The notes under the pieces are model-generated. The model saw only the letters and a list, made by a program, of their open reading frames with translations. It was not told where the DNA came from and ran no database searches. The translations under genes and the position numbers were made by a program. Below are positions 26,532 to 35,717 of a stretch of 64,000 bases of DNA, one piece after another; positions within the stretch are counted from its first letter, which is position 1, and each line of letters opens with the position of its first letter. This DNA is from Neorhizobium galegae bv. officinalis (GTDB lineage Bacteria > Pseudomonadota > Alphaproteobacteria > Rhizobiales > Rhizobiaceae): contig CCRI01000019.1 of NCBI GenBank assembly GCA_000985875.1, positions 1 through 64,000 on the forward strand. The letters are read 5' to 3'.

Positions 26532-26921
26532 TTAGGGACTGCCAGCGCCGATGCGGGCAGTCACTTCGATCTCGATCTTCATTTCCGGCGTGGTAAGACC
26601 GCATACGACCATGGTCGCCGCCGGCCGGATCTCGGAGAAGGTCTCGCCGAGAACCTGGACGATGGCATCGTAATCCGCCATGTCTGTGAGGTAGTAGCGC
26701 ACCCGGACGACGTCCTTAAGGCCGCTGCCGGCCTCTTTCAGCGCCTTTTCGATCGTGCCGAGCGTGTTGCGCGTCTGGGCGGCCGCGTCTGCGGGCATTT
26801 CCATCCGGGCATAGTCGTAGCCGGTGGTGCCGGAGACATAGACCATGTCGCGGTCCACCACGGCGCGCGAATAGCCGATCCGCGCTTCGAAGGGCGATCC
26901 GGAGGAAATCCGCTTGACCAT
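26532..26921 (-). CDS. Rid-family (RidA/YjgF-like) protein lacking the catalytic arginine
   Basis: A 129-residue trimeric Rid-fold protein, 16 bases downstream of leuD and very probably co-transcribed. Conserved features are YSRAVVDRDMVYVSG, the NTLGTIEKALKEAGSGLKDVV helix and VRYYLTDMADY. In RidA the imine-hydrolysing arginine sits in a PAR motif; here the matching stretch reads RPAATMVVC, so that Arg is absent. It thus belongs to one of the Rid subgroups without imine deaminase activity, and its role is unknown. GGAG seven bases before the ATG at 26921 fixes the start. Confidence 0.82.
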   Translation of the reverse strand: MVKRISSGSPFEARIGYSRAVVDRDMVYVSGTTGYDYARMEMPADAAAQTRNTLGTIEKALKEAGSGLKDVVRVRYYLTDMADYDAIVQVLGETFSEIRPAATMVVCGLTTPEMKIEIEVTARIGAGSP

Positions 26922-26937
26922 CAGGATGCTCCGGAAA

Positions 26938-27543
26938 TCAGAGCCAGGGGCGGGCGGCTCGGTTATTGTTCTCGAAAGTGCTGATCGCGGCATCGCTCTT
27001 CAGCGTCGAGGCAATGTCGTCGAGGCCTTCGAGCATGATATGGCGACGACCGGGATCGATGTCGAAATGGATCGAGCCACCATCCGGACCGGTGATTTCC
27101 TGGGCTTCCAGGTCGATCGAGAGGATGGCGTTCGAGCCGCGCTCGGCATCGTCCATCAGCTTTTCAAGATCTTCCGGGGAAACGACGATCGGCAGGATGC
27201 CGTTCTTGAAACAGTTATTGTAGAAAATGTCGGCGAAGCTCGTCGAGATAACGCAGCGGATGCCGAAATCGAGAAGCGCCCACGGCGCGTGTTCGCGCGA
27301 GGAGCCGCAGCCGAAATTGTCGCCAGCGACCAGGATCTTGGCGTTGCGATAGGCCGGCTTGTTCAGCACGAAATCGGGATTTTCAGAACCGTCGTCCTTG
27401 TAGCGGGCTTCCGAGAAGAGACCCTTGCCAAGACCGGTACGCTTGATGGTCTTGAGGTAATCCTTCGGAATGATCATGTCCGTGTCGATATTGATGACCG
27501 GAAGCGGCGCTGCAACGCCGGTGAGCTTGGTGAACTTTTCCAT
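26938..27543 (-). CDS. leuD: 3-isopropylmalate dehydratase, small subunit
   Basis: A 201-residue subunit that works with LeuC (not in the window) to isomerise 2- to 3-isopropylmalate. Family features: DTDMIIPKDYLKTI, DNFGCGSSREHAPWAL with the substrate-binding Ser/Arg, and SFADIFYNNCFKNGILP. The full length and start agree with other LeuD proteins. It heads a two-gene unit with the Rid protein. Confidence 0.95.
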   Translation of the reverse strand: MEKFTKLTGVAAPLPVINIDTDMIIPKDYLKTIKRTGLGKGLFSEARYKDDGSENPDFVLNKPAYRNAKILVAGDNFGCGSSREHAPWALLDFGIRCVISTSFADIFYNNCFKNGILPIVVSPEDLEKLMDDAERGSNAILSIDLEAQEITGPDGGSIHFDIDPGRRHIMLEGLDDIASTLKSDAAISTFENNNRAARPWL

Positions 27544-27679
27544 GATCTGCCTCCAGTGGACTTATCTGCGGAAGCTGCCATAAAGCAAATCGACGCGGAT
27601 TTGAAGGCCTGTTTGGCGTGAACCGGTACGCCGAGGCGCCGGAAACCGGCGCATTCGTCTCTTTACCGCTTCGGAGCGA

Positions 27680-27907
27680 TCAAAGGTCGATGATCGTGCC
27701 GCGCCCGTCGTTCCAGACGCGCATTTCGCGCTTGTTCGTCTTGGCCCGCACCGGAACCGGCTTCAGCCGGGCCGAAAGCGCGCGTCCGATGGACAGAACC
27801 GCGAGGATGCCCGCGAATGCGACGGTCAGCGAAGCCGTCAGAAGCGCTGCCATGGCGAGCACGGCAATAGCCGAAACGATGACGAAGAATACGCGAATAT
27901 TTTGCAT
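27680..27907 (-). CDS. Small membrane protein, 75 residues
   Basis: Unrecognised. Residues 5-40 are hydrophobic (VFFVIVSAIAVLAMAALLTA, then VAFAGILAVLSIG), enough for one long or two short membrane helices, followed by a basic tail (ARLKPVPVRAKTNKREMRV). GAGAAAGG seven bases before the ATG at 27907 supports translation, and codon use matches the chromosome. A GGTATATACC palindrome overlaps the region just upstream of the start. It is 136 bases upstream of leuD on the same strand and divergent from the CoA-ester lyase gene. Confidence 0.65.
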   Translation of the reverse strand: MQNIRVFFVIVSAIAVLAMAALLTASLTVAFAGILAVLSIGRALSARLKPVPVRAKTNKREMRVWNDGRGTIIDL

Positions 27908-28015
27908 GGTATATACCTTTCTCATCGAGGAATGTGGGGCCTTGCGCCCTTTCTTGCAAGGGCTTTTGCGCAGCGCGGTATTGCCGCAGATCAAAAAGAT
28001 TGGCACAAAGCGCCG

Positions 28016-28918
28016 ATGACCGCCTTGACCGATATCAATTATTCCTCCGTTCATCTTCGTCGCTCGATCCTGAGTGTGCCGGCCGGCAATACGAGGGCGC
28101 TGGAAAAGGTGCATGGGCTGGATTGCGACGCGGTGATCTTCGACCTGGAAGATTCGGTTGCGCCGGAAAAGAAGGGCGAGGCCCGCGACAACCTGCGCCG
28201 GCTGTTTAAGGAAAATCCCCTCAAGGGCAGGGAAGCGATCATCCGCATCAACCCGCTCGAAACCGAGTTCGGCAAGGCGGACATGGATCTCGTCACCGAG
28301 GTTTGCCCTGACGTGGTGCTGATCCCCAAGGTCGAGCACATGTCGCAGATCCAGGCGGTGGCGGATATCCTTTCCGAGGCCGGGGTTCCGGACAGTCTTG
28401 CGATCTGGGCGATGATCGAAACGCCGAAGGGCGTCCTGAATGCGCCGGCGATTGCCCCTGTCGACGAGCGGCTCCAGTGTTTCGTGGTCGGCCTCAACGA
28501 CCTGCGCAAGGAAACCGGCGTGCTGCCGCAGCCCGGCCGGGCCTATCTGGTGCCCTGGCTGATGCAGATCGTGCTCGCCGGCCGCGCCCATGGCATCGAG
28601 GTGATCGACAGCGTCTTTAACGACTTCAGCGATGCGGAAGCCTTCGAAGCGGAATGTGCCCAGGGCCGCGCCATGGGCTTTTCCGGCAAGATGCTGATCC
28701 ATCCGGCCCAGATCGAACCCGCCAACCGGCATTTCGGACCCGACCCCCGTGCCGTGGAAGAGGCGGAGGCGGTGATCGCCGCCTTTGCGGAACCGGGAGC
28801 GCAACATCTCAACATCATCAACCTAAACGGCAAGATGGTCGAAAGGCTGCATCTGGTGGAGGCCGAAAGACTTGCCGCCACGGCCCGGATCATCGCTGAA
28901 CGAAAGAAAACGCCATGA
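28016..28918 (+). CDS. CitE-like CoA-ester lyase (HpcH/HpaI aldolase family)
   Basis: A 300-residue TIM-barrel enzyme that splits or forms acyl-CoA esters such as malyl-CoA or citramalyl-CoA. Family residues: RRSILSVPAGNTRALEK at the N-terminus, VIFDLEDSVAPEKK with the metal-binding acids, IRINPLETEFGKADMD, IWAMIETPKGVLN, and GFSGKMLIHPAQI. Citrate lyase partner subunits (CitD/CitF) are not adjacent, so it is a stand-alone lyase. The ATG at 28016 suits the family; longer frames start inside the divergent intergenic region. It overlaps the next gene by four bases. Confidence 0.85.
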   Translation: MTALTDINYSSVHLRRSILSVPAGNTRALEKVHGLDCDAVIFDLEDSVAPEKKGEARDNLRRLFKENPLKGREAIIRINPLETEFGKADMDLVTEVCPDVVLIPKVEHMSQIQAVADILSEAGVPDSLAIWAMIETPKGVLNAPAIAPVDERLQCFVVGLNDLRKETGVLPQPGRAYLVPWLMQIVLAGRAHGIEVIDSVFNDFSDAEAFEAECAQGRAMGFSGKMLIHPAQIEPANRHFGPDPRAVEEAEAVIAAFAEPGAQHLNIINLNGKMVERLHLVEAERLAATARIIAERKKTP

Positions 28919-29121
28919 AACTGTATCGCTTCCTCACCGGTCCCGACGATTCCTCCTTCTGCCACAAGGTGACGGCGGCGCTGAACAAGGGCTGGGAACT
29001 GTCCGGCTCACCGACCTATGCCTTCAACGCCACGACCGGCGAGATGCAGTGCGGCCAGGCAGTGACAAAAACCGTTCACGGCAAGGAATACGATCCTGAG
29101 ATGAAGCTCGGCGAGCAATAG
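28915..29121 (+). CDS. DUF1737 domain protein
   Basis: A 68-residue protein whose ATG overlaps the lyase stop codon (ATGA), so it is translationally coupled. MKLYRFLTGPDD, then HKVTAALNKGWELSGSPTY and CGQAVTKTV, is the pattern of the DUF1737 family of small soluble proteins of unknown function that are widespread in proteobacteria. Confidence 0.8.
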   Translation: MKLYRFLTGPDDSSFCHKVTAALNKGWELSGSPTYAFNATTGEMQCGQAVTKTVHGKEYDPEMKLGEQ

Positions 29122-29124
29122 GGA

Positions 29125-29562
29125 TCAGCGCTGTGCAGCTTCCTCGGCGCTGGCCTCGATGCGCTCCATGTCGTCGTCGCTGAGGCCGAAATGGTGGCCG
29201 ATCTCGTGGATCAGCACATGGGTGATGATATCGCCCAGGGTTTCCTCGTTTTCCGCCCAGTAATCGAGGATAGGCCGGCGATAAAGCCGGATGCGGTTCG
29301 GCAATTCGCCCGTTTCCATGTTGAAGCGCTCGGAAATGCCGCGGCCTTCGAAAAGGCCGAGCAGGTCGAAAGGCGTCTCGAGCGCCATGTCCTCGAAAAC
29401 GTCGTCGTCCGGAAAATCCTCGATCTCGATCGTCAGGTTGACGGTGAGAGCCCGGAATTCCTCCGGTAAGTGACCATAGGCCTCGATCGCCAACGACTCG
29501 AATGTGCTGATCGTCGGCGCGTGGCGATCCTGCCAATCGTCGGTCTGGTCGATGCGGGCCAT
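29125..29562 (-). CDS. Small zincin-like metallopeptidase family protein
   Basis: A 145-residue protein with the zinc motif HEIGHHFG near residue 120, preceded by DIITHVLIHE. The C-terminus carries two extra acidic clusters (SDDDMERIEASAEEAA). The family (Zincin_1) has a minimal metalloprotease fold; substrates are unknown and no signal peptide is seen, so it is cytoplasmic. It converges with the DUF1737 gene, with three bases between stop codons. Confidence 0.82.
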   Translation of the reverse strand: MARIDQTDDWQDRHAPTISTFESLAIEAYGHLPEEFRALTVNLTIEIEDFPDDDVFEDMALETPFDLLGLFEGRGISERFNMETGELPNRIRLYRRPILDYWAENEETLGDIITHVLIHEIGHHFGLSDDDMERIEASAEEAAQR

Positions 29563-29665
29563 AGGCTCTCCTTCTTATCAGGCCCATATAGTACCTCCCG
29601 CGATATTTTTCGAGTGAAGAATCATCGGCCTAGGATCCCAGGAAAAGATTCCCAGGATTTGGTTG

Positions 29666-29712
29666 TTGACTCTTATCGGCAGCTCTGGAATCCATAGGAA
29701 CATAAAGAGAAC
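29666..29712 (+). promoter_or_regulatory. SOS promoter with LexA box (GAAC-N7-GAAC) ahead of imuA
   Basis: GAAC at 29698-29701 and 29709-29712 are spaced by seven bases, the alphaproteobacterial LexA site. TTGACT at 29666-29671 is a plausible -35, so LexA would sit over the -10/start region. The box lies 21 bases before the imuA ATG. Confidence 0.8.
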
Positions 29713-29733
29713 ATTACGGATGGAGCTGACGCC

Positions 29734-30672
29734 ATGGCAGAGCACGCCACGGCGCAGGAGACGCTTTTTGCCCTGCGCGAACAGATCGCCAGACTGGAAG
29801 GAAAATCTCTGCCGGCGCTTGCCGCGGCGGAACAGGCGGACTCGGCGGCCGATCCGGAAGGCAGGACATCCAAGAACAACCCACCCCGTCTGCCATTCGG
29901 CATAACGCAGATGGACACCGCATTGGAAGGCGGTCTGCCGCTCGACGGCATCACGGAAATCCGCTCGCTGCTGATGGGGGATGCCGGGGCAGCAAGCGGC
30001 CTTGCTCTCTCGCTGGCGTCCCACCTCAAAGCGAAGCAACCGAGCGAGGCGCCGCTCCTCTGGATCTGTGATGTCGTCTCCATGCAGGAGGCCGGAATTC
30101 CCTATTCCATTGGTCTCAAACAGTTCGGACTGAGCCACCGGGATATTCTTTACGCCTCGCCACGCAAGCTGGACGATGCCCTGTGGCTTGCCGAGACCGC
30201 CTTGGCGAGCGGGGCCCTTGTCGCGGTCATTCTCGAAGTCCGGGGAAATCCCAGGCATTTCGGCCTCACCGAAAGCCGCAGGCTGGGTCTCAGGGCAAAG
30301 GCCGCGGGGCGGCCGCTCTTTCTAGTGCGGCATGCGGGGGAGGAGGAAGCGAGCAGCGCTTCCTTCCGCTTCCTTGTCGAACCGGCGCCGGCGGCTCACC
30401 GGCATCTTGCGGATGGATCCATGCTTGGCGGCAGCATTGGTCATCCCGTTTTCAAACTCACCCTGGAGAAGAGCCGTAACCCGGCTCCGCTGTCCTTACT
30501 TCTGGAGTGGAACCCCCATGACCGTCAATTTTCCCTCGGCCGAGCCACAGGAGAGGCTTTTTCTTTCCGCAACCCGCCAGCGCATCCTGGCGCTCGTCTT
30601 CCCGCATCTGCCGACCGACAGGATCGCGCGCCGGCTCTGGGGACTGTCATGGCGTTCGAAAGGGCGTCCTGA
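29734..30672 (+). CDS. imuA: SOS mutagenesis protein ImuA
   Basis: A 312-residue RecA-fold-related protein that works with ImuB and DnaE2 in damage-induced translesion synthesis. Conserved parts include LPFGITQMDTALEGGLPLDGITEI and the LLWICDVVSMQEAGIPYSIGLKQFGL region, followed by LEVRGNPRHFGLTESRRL. The last 50 codons overlap the start of imuB in another frame (155 bases). The tail in the overlap is Pro/Ala/Arg-rich and shows no recognisable domain. The gene is directly under a LexA box. Confidence 0.9.
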   Translation: MAEHATAQETLFALREQIARLEGKSLPALAAAEQADSAADPEGRTSKNNPPRLPFGITQMDTALEGGLPLDGITEIRSLLMGDAGAASGLALSLASHLKAKQPSEAPLLWICDVVSMQEAGIPYSIGLKQFGLSHRDILYASPRKLDDALWLAETALASGALVAVILEVRGNPRHFGLTESRRLGLRAKAAGRPLFLVRHAGEEEASSASFRFLVEPAPAAHRHLADGSMLGGSIGHPVFKLTLEKSRNPAPLSLLLEWNPHDRQFSLGRATGEAFSFRNPPAHPGARLPASADRQDRAPALGTVMAFERAS

Positions 30673-32134
30673 ACATCCGCCGATCCTCTGTGCAGGCCGG
30701 CGGGAAAACGCCATACGGCTCACGGCGCTCGACGAGGTTTCCGAACGCCTTGGGCTGAAGCGCGGGCAGGGGCTGGCGGAAGCGCGCGCCATGTTTCCAA
30801 AGATTGACGTGGTGGACGAGGATGACGCTGCGGACCAGGGCCTTCTCGAGGCGATCGCCGATTGGTGCGATCGTTATACCCCGCTGGTGGCGCTGGACGG
30901 CCGCGAAGGCCTGTTCCTCGACATCACCGGCTGTGCCCATCTCTTCGGTGGCGAGGAAGCCTTGCTGAGGGATATTCTTGGCCGGCTTTTGCAGATGGGG
31001 TTCGACGTCAAGGGGGCGATCTCCTCGTCGCCTGGCCTGTCCTGGGCGGCCTGTCGTTTCGGCCGCGGCGGCGTGATCGCCGATCAGGTGACGCAGGAGG
31101 TGCTGGCGCCCTTGCCTGTCAACGCCCTGCGCATCGATGAGGCCACTGTCGCCTCGCTCTACAAGCTCGGACTGAAAAGGATCGGTGACCTTCTGCCCAT
31201 GCTGCGTGCGCCGTTGGCCCGCCGTTTCGGCATGCACCTGTTGCTTCGACTGGATCAGGCGCTCGGGCACAATGAGGAAGCCATCTCGCCTCGCCGTCCG
31301 GTTGCAGCCCTTTCCGCCGAGCGAAAGCTGCCCGAGCCGATCCAGGCTGAAGAGCATATTCTGCAGCTCACCGGCCAGATTGCCATTTCGTTGAAATCGG
31401 AACTGGAGGCCCGCGGTGTCGGGGGGCGGGTTTTCGAACTGGTCCTTTTCCGGGTCGATGGCCGGGTATTTCGCATCGCGGCCGGTGCCTCCCAGCCGCT
31501 GCAGGATCCGAAACGGATTTCTTCCTTGTTTTCCGAGCGCATGAACGCCGTGCATGATGATCTCGATGCCGGTTTTGGTTTCGAACTGCTGCGTCTCAAC
31601 GTGCTGCAATACGATCTCTTCAAAATCCTGCAGGGGGACTTCACCGGCAATGGCGATAGCGAAATATCGCTCGCTGATTTCGTCGATCGGGTTTCGGCCC
31701 GGCTCGGGGTCGACTGTCTGCAGGTCGCGGAGCCGAAACAGAGCCATGTGCCGGAGCGCGCAGAAGTTTTCGTGCCGGCGATCGCGGCGCGGATCGTCCG
31801 GGAAAAGACCGAGGAGCTTTTCGCCTTCGTGCCGAGAAGCGACCGACCTTTACGGCTTTTCCGCCACCCGGAACTCGTGGAAGCTTTTGCGGCAACGGTA
31901 CCGGATGGGCCTCCGCAGCGTTTCCGCTGGCGCCGCATCGTCCATAAGGTTGTCCGCGCCGAAGGGCCTGAGCGGATTTCGCCGGAATGGTGGCATGACG
32001 AGGAGGATGCAGAGGAGCGTGATTATTTCCGACTTGAAAGTGAAGCGGGCCGTCGCTTCTGGATTTTCCGCGAAGGTCATTACGTTGCCGGGGAAACCGC
32101 ACCGACCTGGCGCGTGCATGGGATTTTCGCATGA
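30518..32134 (+). CDS. imuB: Y-family-like polymerase accessory protein ImuB
   Basis: A 538-residue relative of Y-family polymerases that acts as the hub linking DnaE2 to the sliding clamp. The core starts RQRILALVFPHLPTDRIARR, where active polymerases have an Asp-containing DxDxF; and LDGREGLFLDITGCAHLFGGE replaces the SxDE motif. Both catalytic acid sites are therefore missing, as in other ImuB proteins. GGAG ten bases before the ATG at 30518 gives the start inside imuA; an earlier start at 30332 has no support. The C-terminal 60 residues (WWHDEEDAEERDYFRLESEAG) match the ImuB tail. It overlaps dnaE2 by four bases. Confidence 0.9.
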   Translation: MTVNFPSAEPQERLFLSATRQRILALVFPHLPTDRIARRLWGLSWRSKGRPEHPPILCAGRRENAIRLTALDEVSERLGLKRGQGLAEARAMFPKIDVVDEDDAADQGLLEAIADWCDRYTPLVALDGREGLFLDITGCAHLFGGEEALLRDILGRLLQMGFDVKGAISSSPGLSWAACRFGRGGVIADQVTQEVLAPLPVNALRIDEATVASLYKLGLKRIGDLLPMLRAPLARRFGMHLLLRLDQALGHNEEAISPRRPVAALSAERKLPEPIQAEEHILQLTGQIAISLKSELEARGVGGRVFELVLFRVDGRVFRIAAGASQPLQDPKRISSLFSERMNAVHDDLDAGFGFELLRLNVLQYDLFKILQGDFTGNGDSEISLADFVDRVSARLGVDCLQVAEPKQSHVPERAEVFVPAIAARIVREKTEELFAFVPRSDRPLRLFRHPELVEAFAATVPDGPPQRFRWRRIVHKVVRAEGPERISPEWWHDEEDAEERDYFRLESEAGRRFWIFREGHYVAGETAPTWRVHGIFA

Positions 32135-35100
32135 AGGATGCCCACGCCTTTTTCGAAATCGGCGCCAAGACCAACTTCTCCTTCCTGGAAGGGGCGGCCA
32201 AGCCTGAGGAGATGATTATCGCGGCCAGCCTGTCCGGCTTGTCCGGTCTCGGTATTGCCGACAAGAATTCCGTTGCCGGCGTGGTGAGAGCGCATAGCCA
32301 AGTCAGAAACATGAAGGAAACCTTGGAGCTTCAGCAGAAACAGGGCAGAAAGAAAGACGAGGAAGCGGCCATTCTCCCTTGCGCGTTTTATCCCGGCGCC
32401 AGACTGGTGTTTTCAGATGGCAAGCCGGATGTTCTGGCTTATCCGAAAAATCGGAAAGGCTGGGCCAATCTTTGCCGTTTGCTGAGCCGGGGAAAACTCA
32501 GGGCGGATAAGGGGGCCTGCATTCTGGAAGAATGGGATCTTCTGGAATGGTGCGACCAGATGATGCTGGCGGTCGTACCCGATTTTTCCCGCGTGGAAGA
32601 GATGACCTATCGGCATCATTTGGATGGTTGTCTGCGTAAATATCGGGAGCGGTTCAGAAAAGACATCTATCTGGTTCTGTCACCGACCTATGATGGACGA
32701 GATGCCTTTGTCTTCAGTTCGCTGGCCCAGATTGCCGAGGGCAGCCGAGTGCCTTTGGTTGCGACCAATCTGCCCCTTTTCCATCTCCCTTATCGGCGTT
32801 CCCTGTCGGATGTGGTGACGGCGATCCGCGAACATGTGACGATCCAGGAAGCTGGATTCCGGCTCGCGCCGAATGGAGAAAGGTACATCAAGCAGGCTGG
32901 CGAAATGGCGCGGCTCTTTCGCGCTTATCCGGACGCGATCGACAATACGGGAAAGTTCTTCGGCCAGCTGAAGTTTTCGCTCGATGAGCTCAGCCATAAT
33001 TATCCCGACGAGAGTGTGCCGGGCGAGACCGTGTCCGAAACCCTGGAACGGTTAACCTGGGAAGGGGCAAGGCGCCGATATCCCGATAGGATCGATGAAA
33101 AGGTCGCAAGCCAGATCAGGTACGAACTCGATCTGATCAAGGAGATGGGATACGAGCCGTATTTCCTGACGGTACGCCACATCGTCTGGCATGCCCGATA
33201 TGTGCTGAAAATCCTCTGCCAAGGGCGTGGTTCGGCGGCCAATTCCACAGTCTGTTATTGTCTCGGCATCACCGAGGTCGATCCGACATTCACGACGCTT
33301 CTCTTCGAACGGTTCATTTCGACGGAACGGAACGAGCCGCCGGATATCGACGTCGACTTCGAGCACGCGCGGCGCGAGGAGGTGATCCAGTACATCTACC
33401 AGCATTACGGCTATCGCCATGCCGGCTTGACGGCGGCGGTCACCAGCTACCGGACCCGCATGGCCGGCCGCGAGGTGGCCAAGGCCTTCGGCCTTTCCGA
33501 AGATGTGCAGTCCGCCCTTTCGAGCACGGTGTGGGGCTGGTCGGAAGAAGGGCTTTCGGAGCGCGAGGCAAAGGTCGCGGGCCTAGACGTGGCGGATAAA
33601 ACGACACTCAAGGTGATTGCCCATGCCAAGGAACTCATGGGATTTCCGCGGCACCTCACCCAGCATGTCGGCGGGTTCCTGATAACCCGCGACCGGCTGG
33701 ATGAAGTCGTGCCGATCATGAAAACGGCGATGCCCGGCCGTTACATGGTCGAATGGGACAAGGACGACCTCGATACGCTGAAGCTTTTGAAGATCGACGT
33801 GCTGGCGCTCGGCATGCTGACCTGTCTCAAGAAGGCATTCGAGCTGATGAAGCAGCATTACGATCGAGAAGAGACGTTGGCGGGTCTTCTTCAGGATAAG
33901 CAGGATGATGTTTATGACATGATCTGCCGTGCCGACACGATCGGCGTATTCCAGATCGAAAGCCGGGCTCAGATGAGCATGCTACCGCGTCTAAGGCCTC
34001 GAGAGTTTTATGATCTTGTCGTCGAGGTGGCGATCGTTCGACCAGGACCGATCCAGGGGAATATGGTCCATCCATATCTGAAGCGGCGGGAAGCCCTACG
34101 GAAAAATCAGCCTATCGAATACCCTGGCCCTGACTTGCAAAAGGTTCTTGAACGGACACTGGGGGTTCCGCTTTTCCAGGAGCAGGCAATGCAGATCGCC
34201 ATTACTGGAGCCGGTTTTTCACCAGCGAAAGCAGACAAACTGCGCCGGTCGATGGCGACGTTCAAGCGTTCCGGAAGAGTAGAAGAATTCCGGCGTGATT
34301 TCATTGCTGGCATGCTGGAGAATAAGTATCCCAGAGACTTCGCAGAAAGCTGCTTCAGCCAGATCGAGGGTTTCGCCGAATACGGGTTTCCGGAAAGCCA
34401 TGCGGCTTCATTCGCTTTGCTTGTCTACGCCTCGTCCTGGATCAAGGCCTATTATCCGGATGTCTTCTGCACGGCGATGTTGAATTCCCAGCCGATGGGC
34501 TTTTATGCGCCAGCGCAGCTCGTTCGCGATGCGCGGGAACATGGCGTCAAAATTCTACCCGTCGATATCAATCGTTCGGATTGGGACTGCACTTTGGAGG
34601 CGGCTGCCTTCGACAGGAATGCGATCGATAGGCGCCATGAATCCATGCGGGATGTCATCAAGACCCGGCAGGCCGTGCGGCTTGGGTTTCGGCAGATCAA
34701 GGGCCTTGCCGAGAAAGACATGGTCGAGAAGCTTATCGCCAACCGAGGAGAGGGCTATACCTCGATCCATCATCTCTGGCTGCGGTCCGGCCTCGACAAG
34801 TCCGATGTCGAGCGGCTGGCCGATGCCGATGCCTTCAATTCCGTGGGGCTCAATCGTCGCGAGGCTCTCTGGGCGGTCAGGGGGCTCGATACCAAGAGTG
34901 CTGCCGAGACATTGTCTCTGTTCGATGTGGCCGACCGCATGGATCTTAGGCCAGAGGCGAAAGCGACACTGCCGGAAATGCTGCCCGGGGAACAGGTGAT
35001 CGAGGATTATCGGTATCTCTCGCTTTCGCTGAAAGCACACCCGGTCTCCTTTCTGCGCGAAGAATTCAAGGCGATGGGGATTACCCGCAGCGTCGATCTT

Positions 35101-35568
35101 TTGACGGTTCCGAACGGGCGAAGGGTGACGATCGGCGGGATCGTTCTCGTCCGGCAGCGGCCGGGTTCGGCCAAGGGCGTCATCTTCATGACGCTGGAAG
35201 ACGAGACCGGCGTTGCCAATGCGATCGTCTGGCCGAAGATTTTCGAACGCTACAGGCCGGTCGTGATGGGCGCGCGGCTGGTGAAGATCCGGGGGAGATT
35301 GCAAAGCCAGAGCGGTGTCATCCATACGGTGGTCGAGCATATCGAGGACATTACACCGATGCTGGGTTTGCTGCAGAAGGAGGCGAGGCGGTTCGGCGTG
35401 TCGACCCGCTCGGACGAGGTATTGCAATCGAGCGGCGACCACCGTCAGAAGAGGCGTTCGAATGGAATGGAGCAGGCAGGCAGGGGGAGTGCAAAGGAGG
35501 CGGTGCCTCGCGATTCCTGGGAGGCCGGACCAGGGAGCGTCATGCCGAAGGGCCGAAATTTCCACTAA
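32131..35568 (+). CDS. dnaE2: Error-prone DNA polymerase DnaE2 (ImuC)
   Basis: A 1145-residue C-family polymerase that performs SOS mutagenesis with ImuA and ImuB. The N-terminal PHP domain begins FFEIGAKTNFSFLEGA and lacks the HxH metal site of replicative DnaE. The palm has GRGSAANSTVCYCLGI and the catalytic PDIDVDFEHARREEV; the fingers GVPLFQEQAMQIA and GFPESHAASFALLVYASSW follow, then an OB-fold (VTIGGIVLVRQRPGSAKGVIFMTLED). The last 45 residues are charged and weakly conserved. An unusual Gln/Lys-rich insertion (about residues 65-85) sits in the PHP part. The ATG overlaps the imuB stop (ATGA). Confidence 0.95.
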   Translation: MKDAHAFFEIGAKTNFSFLEGAAKPEEMIIAASLSGLSGLGIADKNSVAGVVRAHSQVRNMKETLELQQKQGRKKDEEAAILPCAFYPGARLVFSDGKPDVLAYPKNRKGWANLCRLLSRGKLRADKGACILEEWDLLEWCDQMMLAVVPDFSRVEEMTYRHHLDGCLRKYRERFRKDIYLVLSPTYDGRDAFVFSSLAQIAEGSRVPLVATNLPLFHLPYRRSLSDVVTAIREHVTIQEAGFRLAPNGERYIKQAGEMARLFRAYPDAIDNTGKFFGQLKFSLDELSHNYPDESVPGETVSETLERLTWEGARRRYPDRIDEKVASQIRYELDLIKEMGYEPYFLTVRHIVWHARYVLKILCQGRGSAANSTVCYCLGITEVDPTFTTLLFERFISTERNEPPDIDVDFEHARREEVIQYIYQHYGYRHAGLTAAVTSYRTRMAGREVAKAFGLSEDVQSALSSTVWGWSEEGLSEREAKVAGLDVADKTTLKVIAHAKELMGFPRHLTQHVGGFLITRDRLDEVVPIMKTAMPGRYMVEWDKDDLDTLKLLKIDVLALGMLTCLKKAFELMKQHYDREETLAGLLQDKQDDVYDMICRADTIGVFQIESRAQMSMLPRLRPREFYDLVVEVAIVRPGPIQGNMVHPYLKRREALRKNQPIEYPGPDLQKVLERTLGVPLFQEQAMQIAITGAGFSPAKADKLRRSMATFKRSGRVEEFRRDFIAGMLENKYPRDFAESCFSQIEGFAEYGFPESHAASFALLVYASSWIKAYYPDVFCTAMLNSQPMGFYAPAQLVRDAREHGVKILPVDINRSDWDCTLEAAAFDRNAIDRRHESMRDVIKTRQAVRLGFRQIKGLAEKDMVEKLIANRGEGYTSIHHLWLRSGLDKSDVERLADADAFNSVGLNRREALWAVRGLDTKSAAETLSLFDVADRMDLRPEAKATLPEMLPGEQVIEDYRYLSLSLKAHPVSFLREEFKAMGITRSVDLLTVPNGRRVTIGGIVLVRQRPGSAKGVIFMTLEDETGVANAIVWPKIFERYRPVVMGARLVKIRGRLQSQSGVIHTVVEHIEDITPMLGLLQKEARRFGVSTRSDEVLQSSGDHRQKRRSNGMEQAGRGSAKEAVPRDSWEAGPGSVMPKGRNFH

Positions 35569-35717
35569 TTACCGATGCAATGGTACAAAGGAAGAAGCCG
35601 TGGGCATGGCAGCCTCCCTTAAGAAGTGACTCATATATGTCGATTCTTTCTTGACATCTCCTGTCCGCTTTCGCAAAAAGAGGATGTTACAGGTCATGTT
35701 TGGCAGGTCGACCGAGA

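Noticed and set aside
35569..35717. Fur or Irr box ahead of bfd
   Set aside because: No convincing match to the known inverted-repeat consensus of either regulator; only a -35-like TTGACA is visible.
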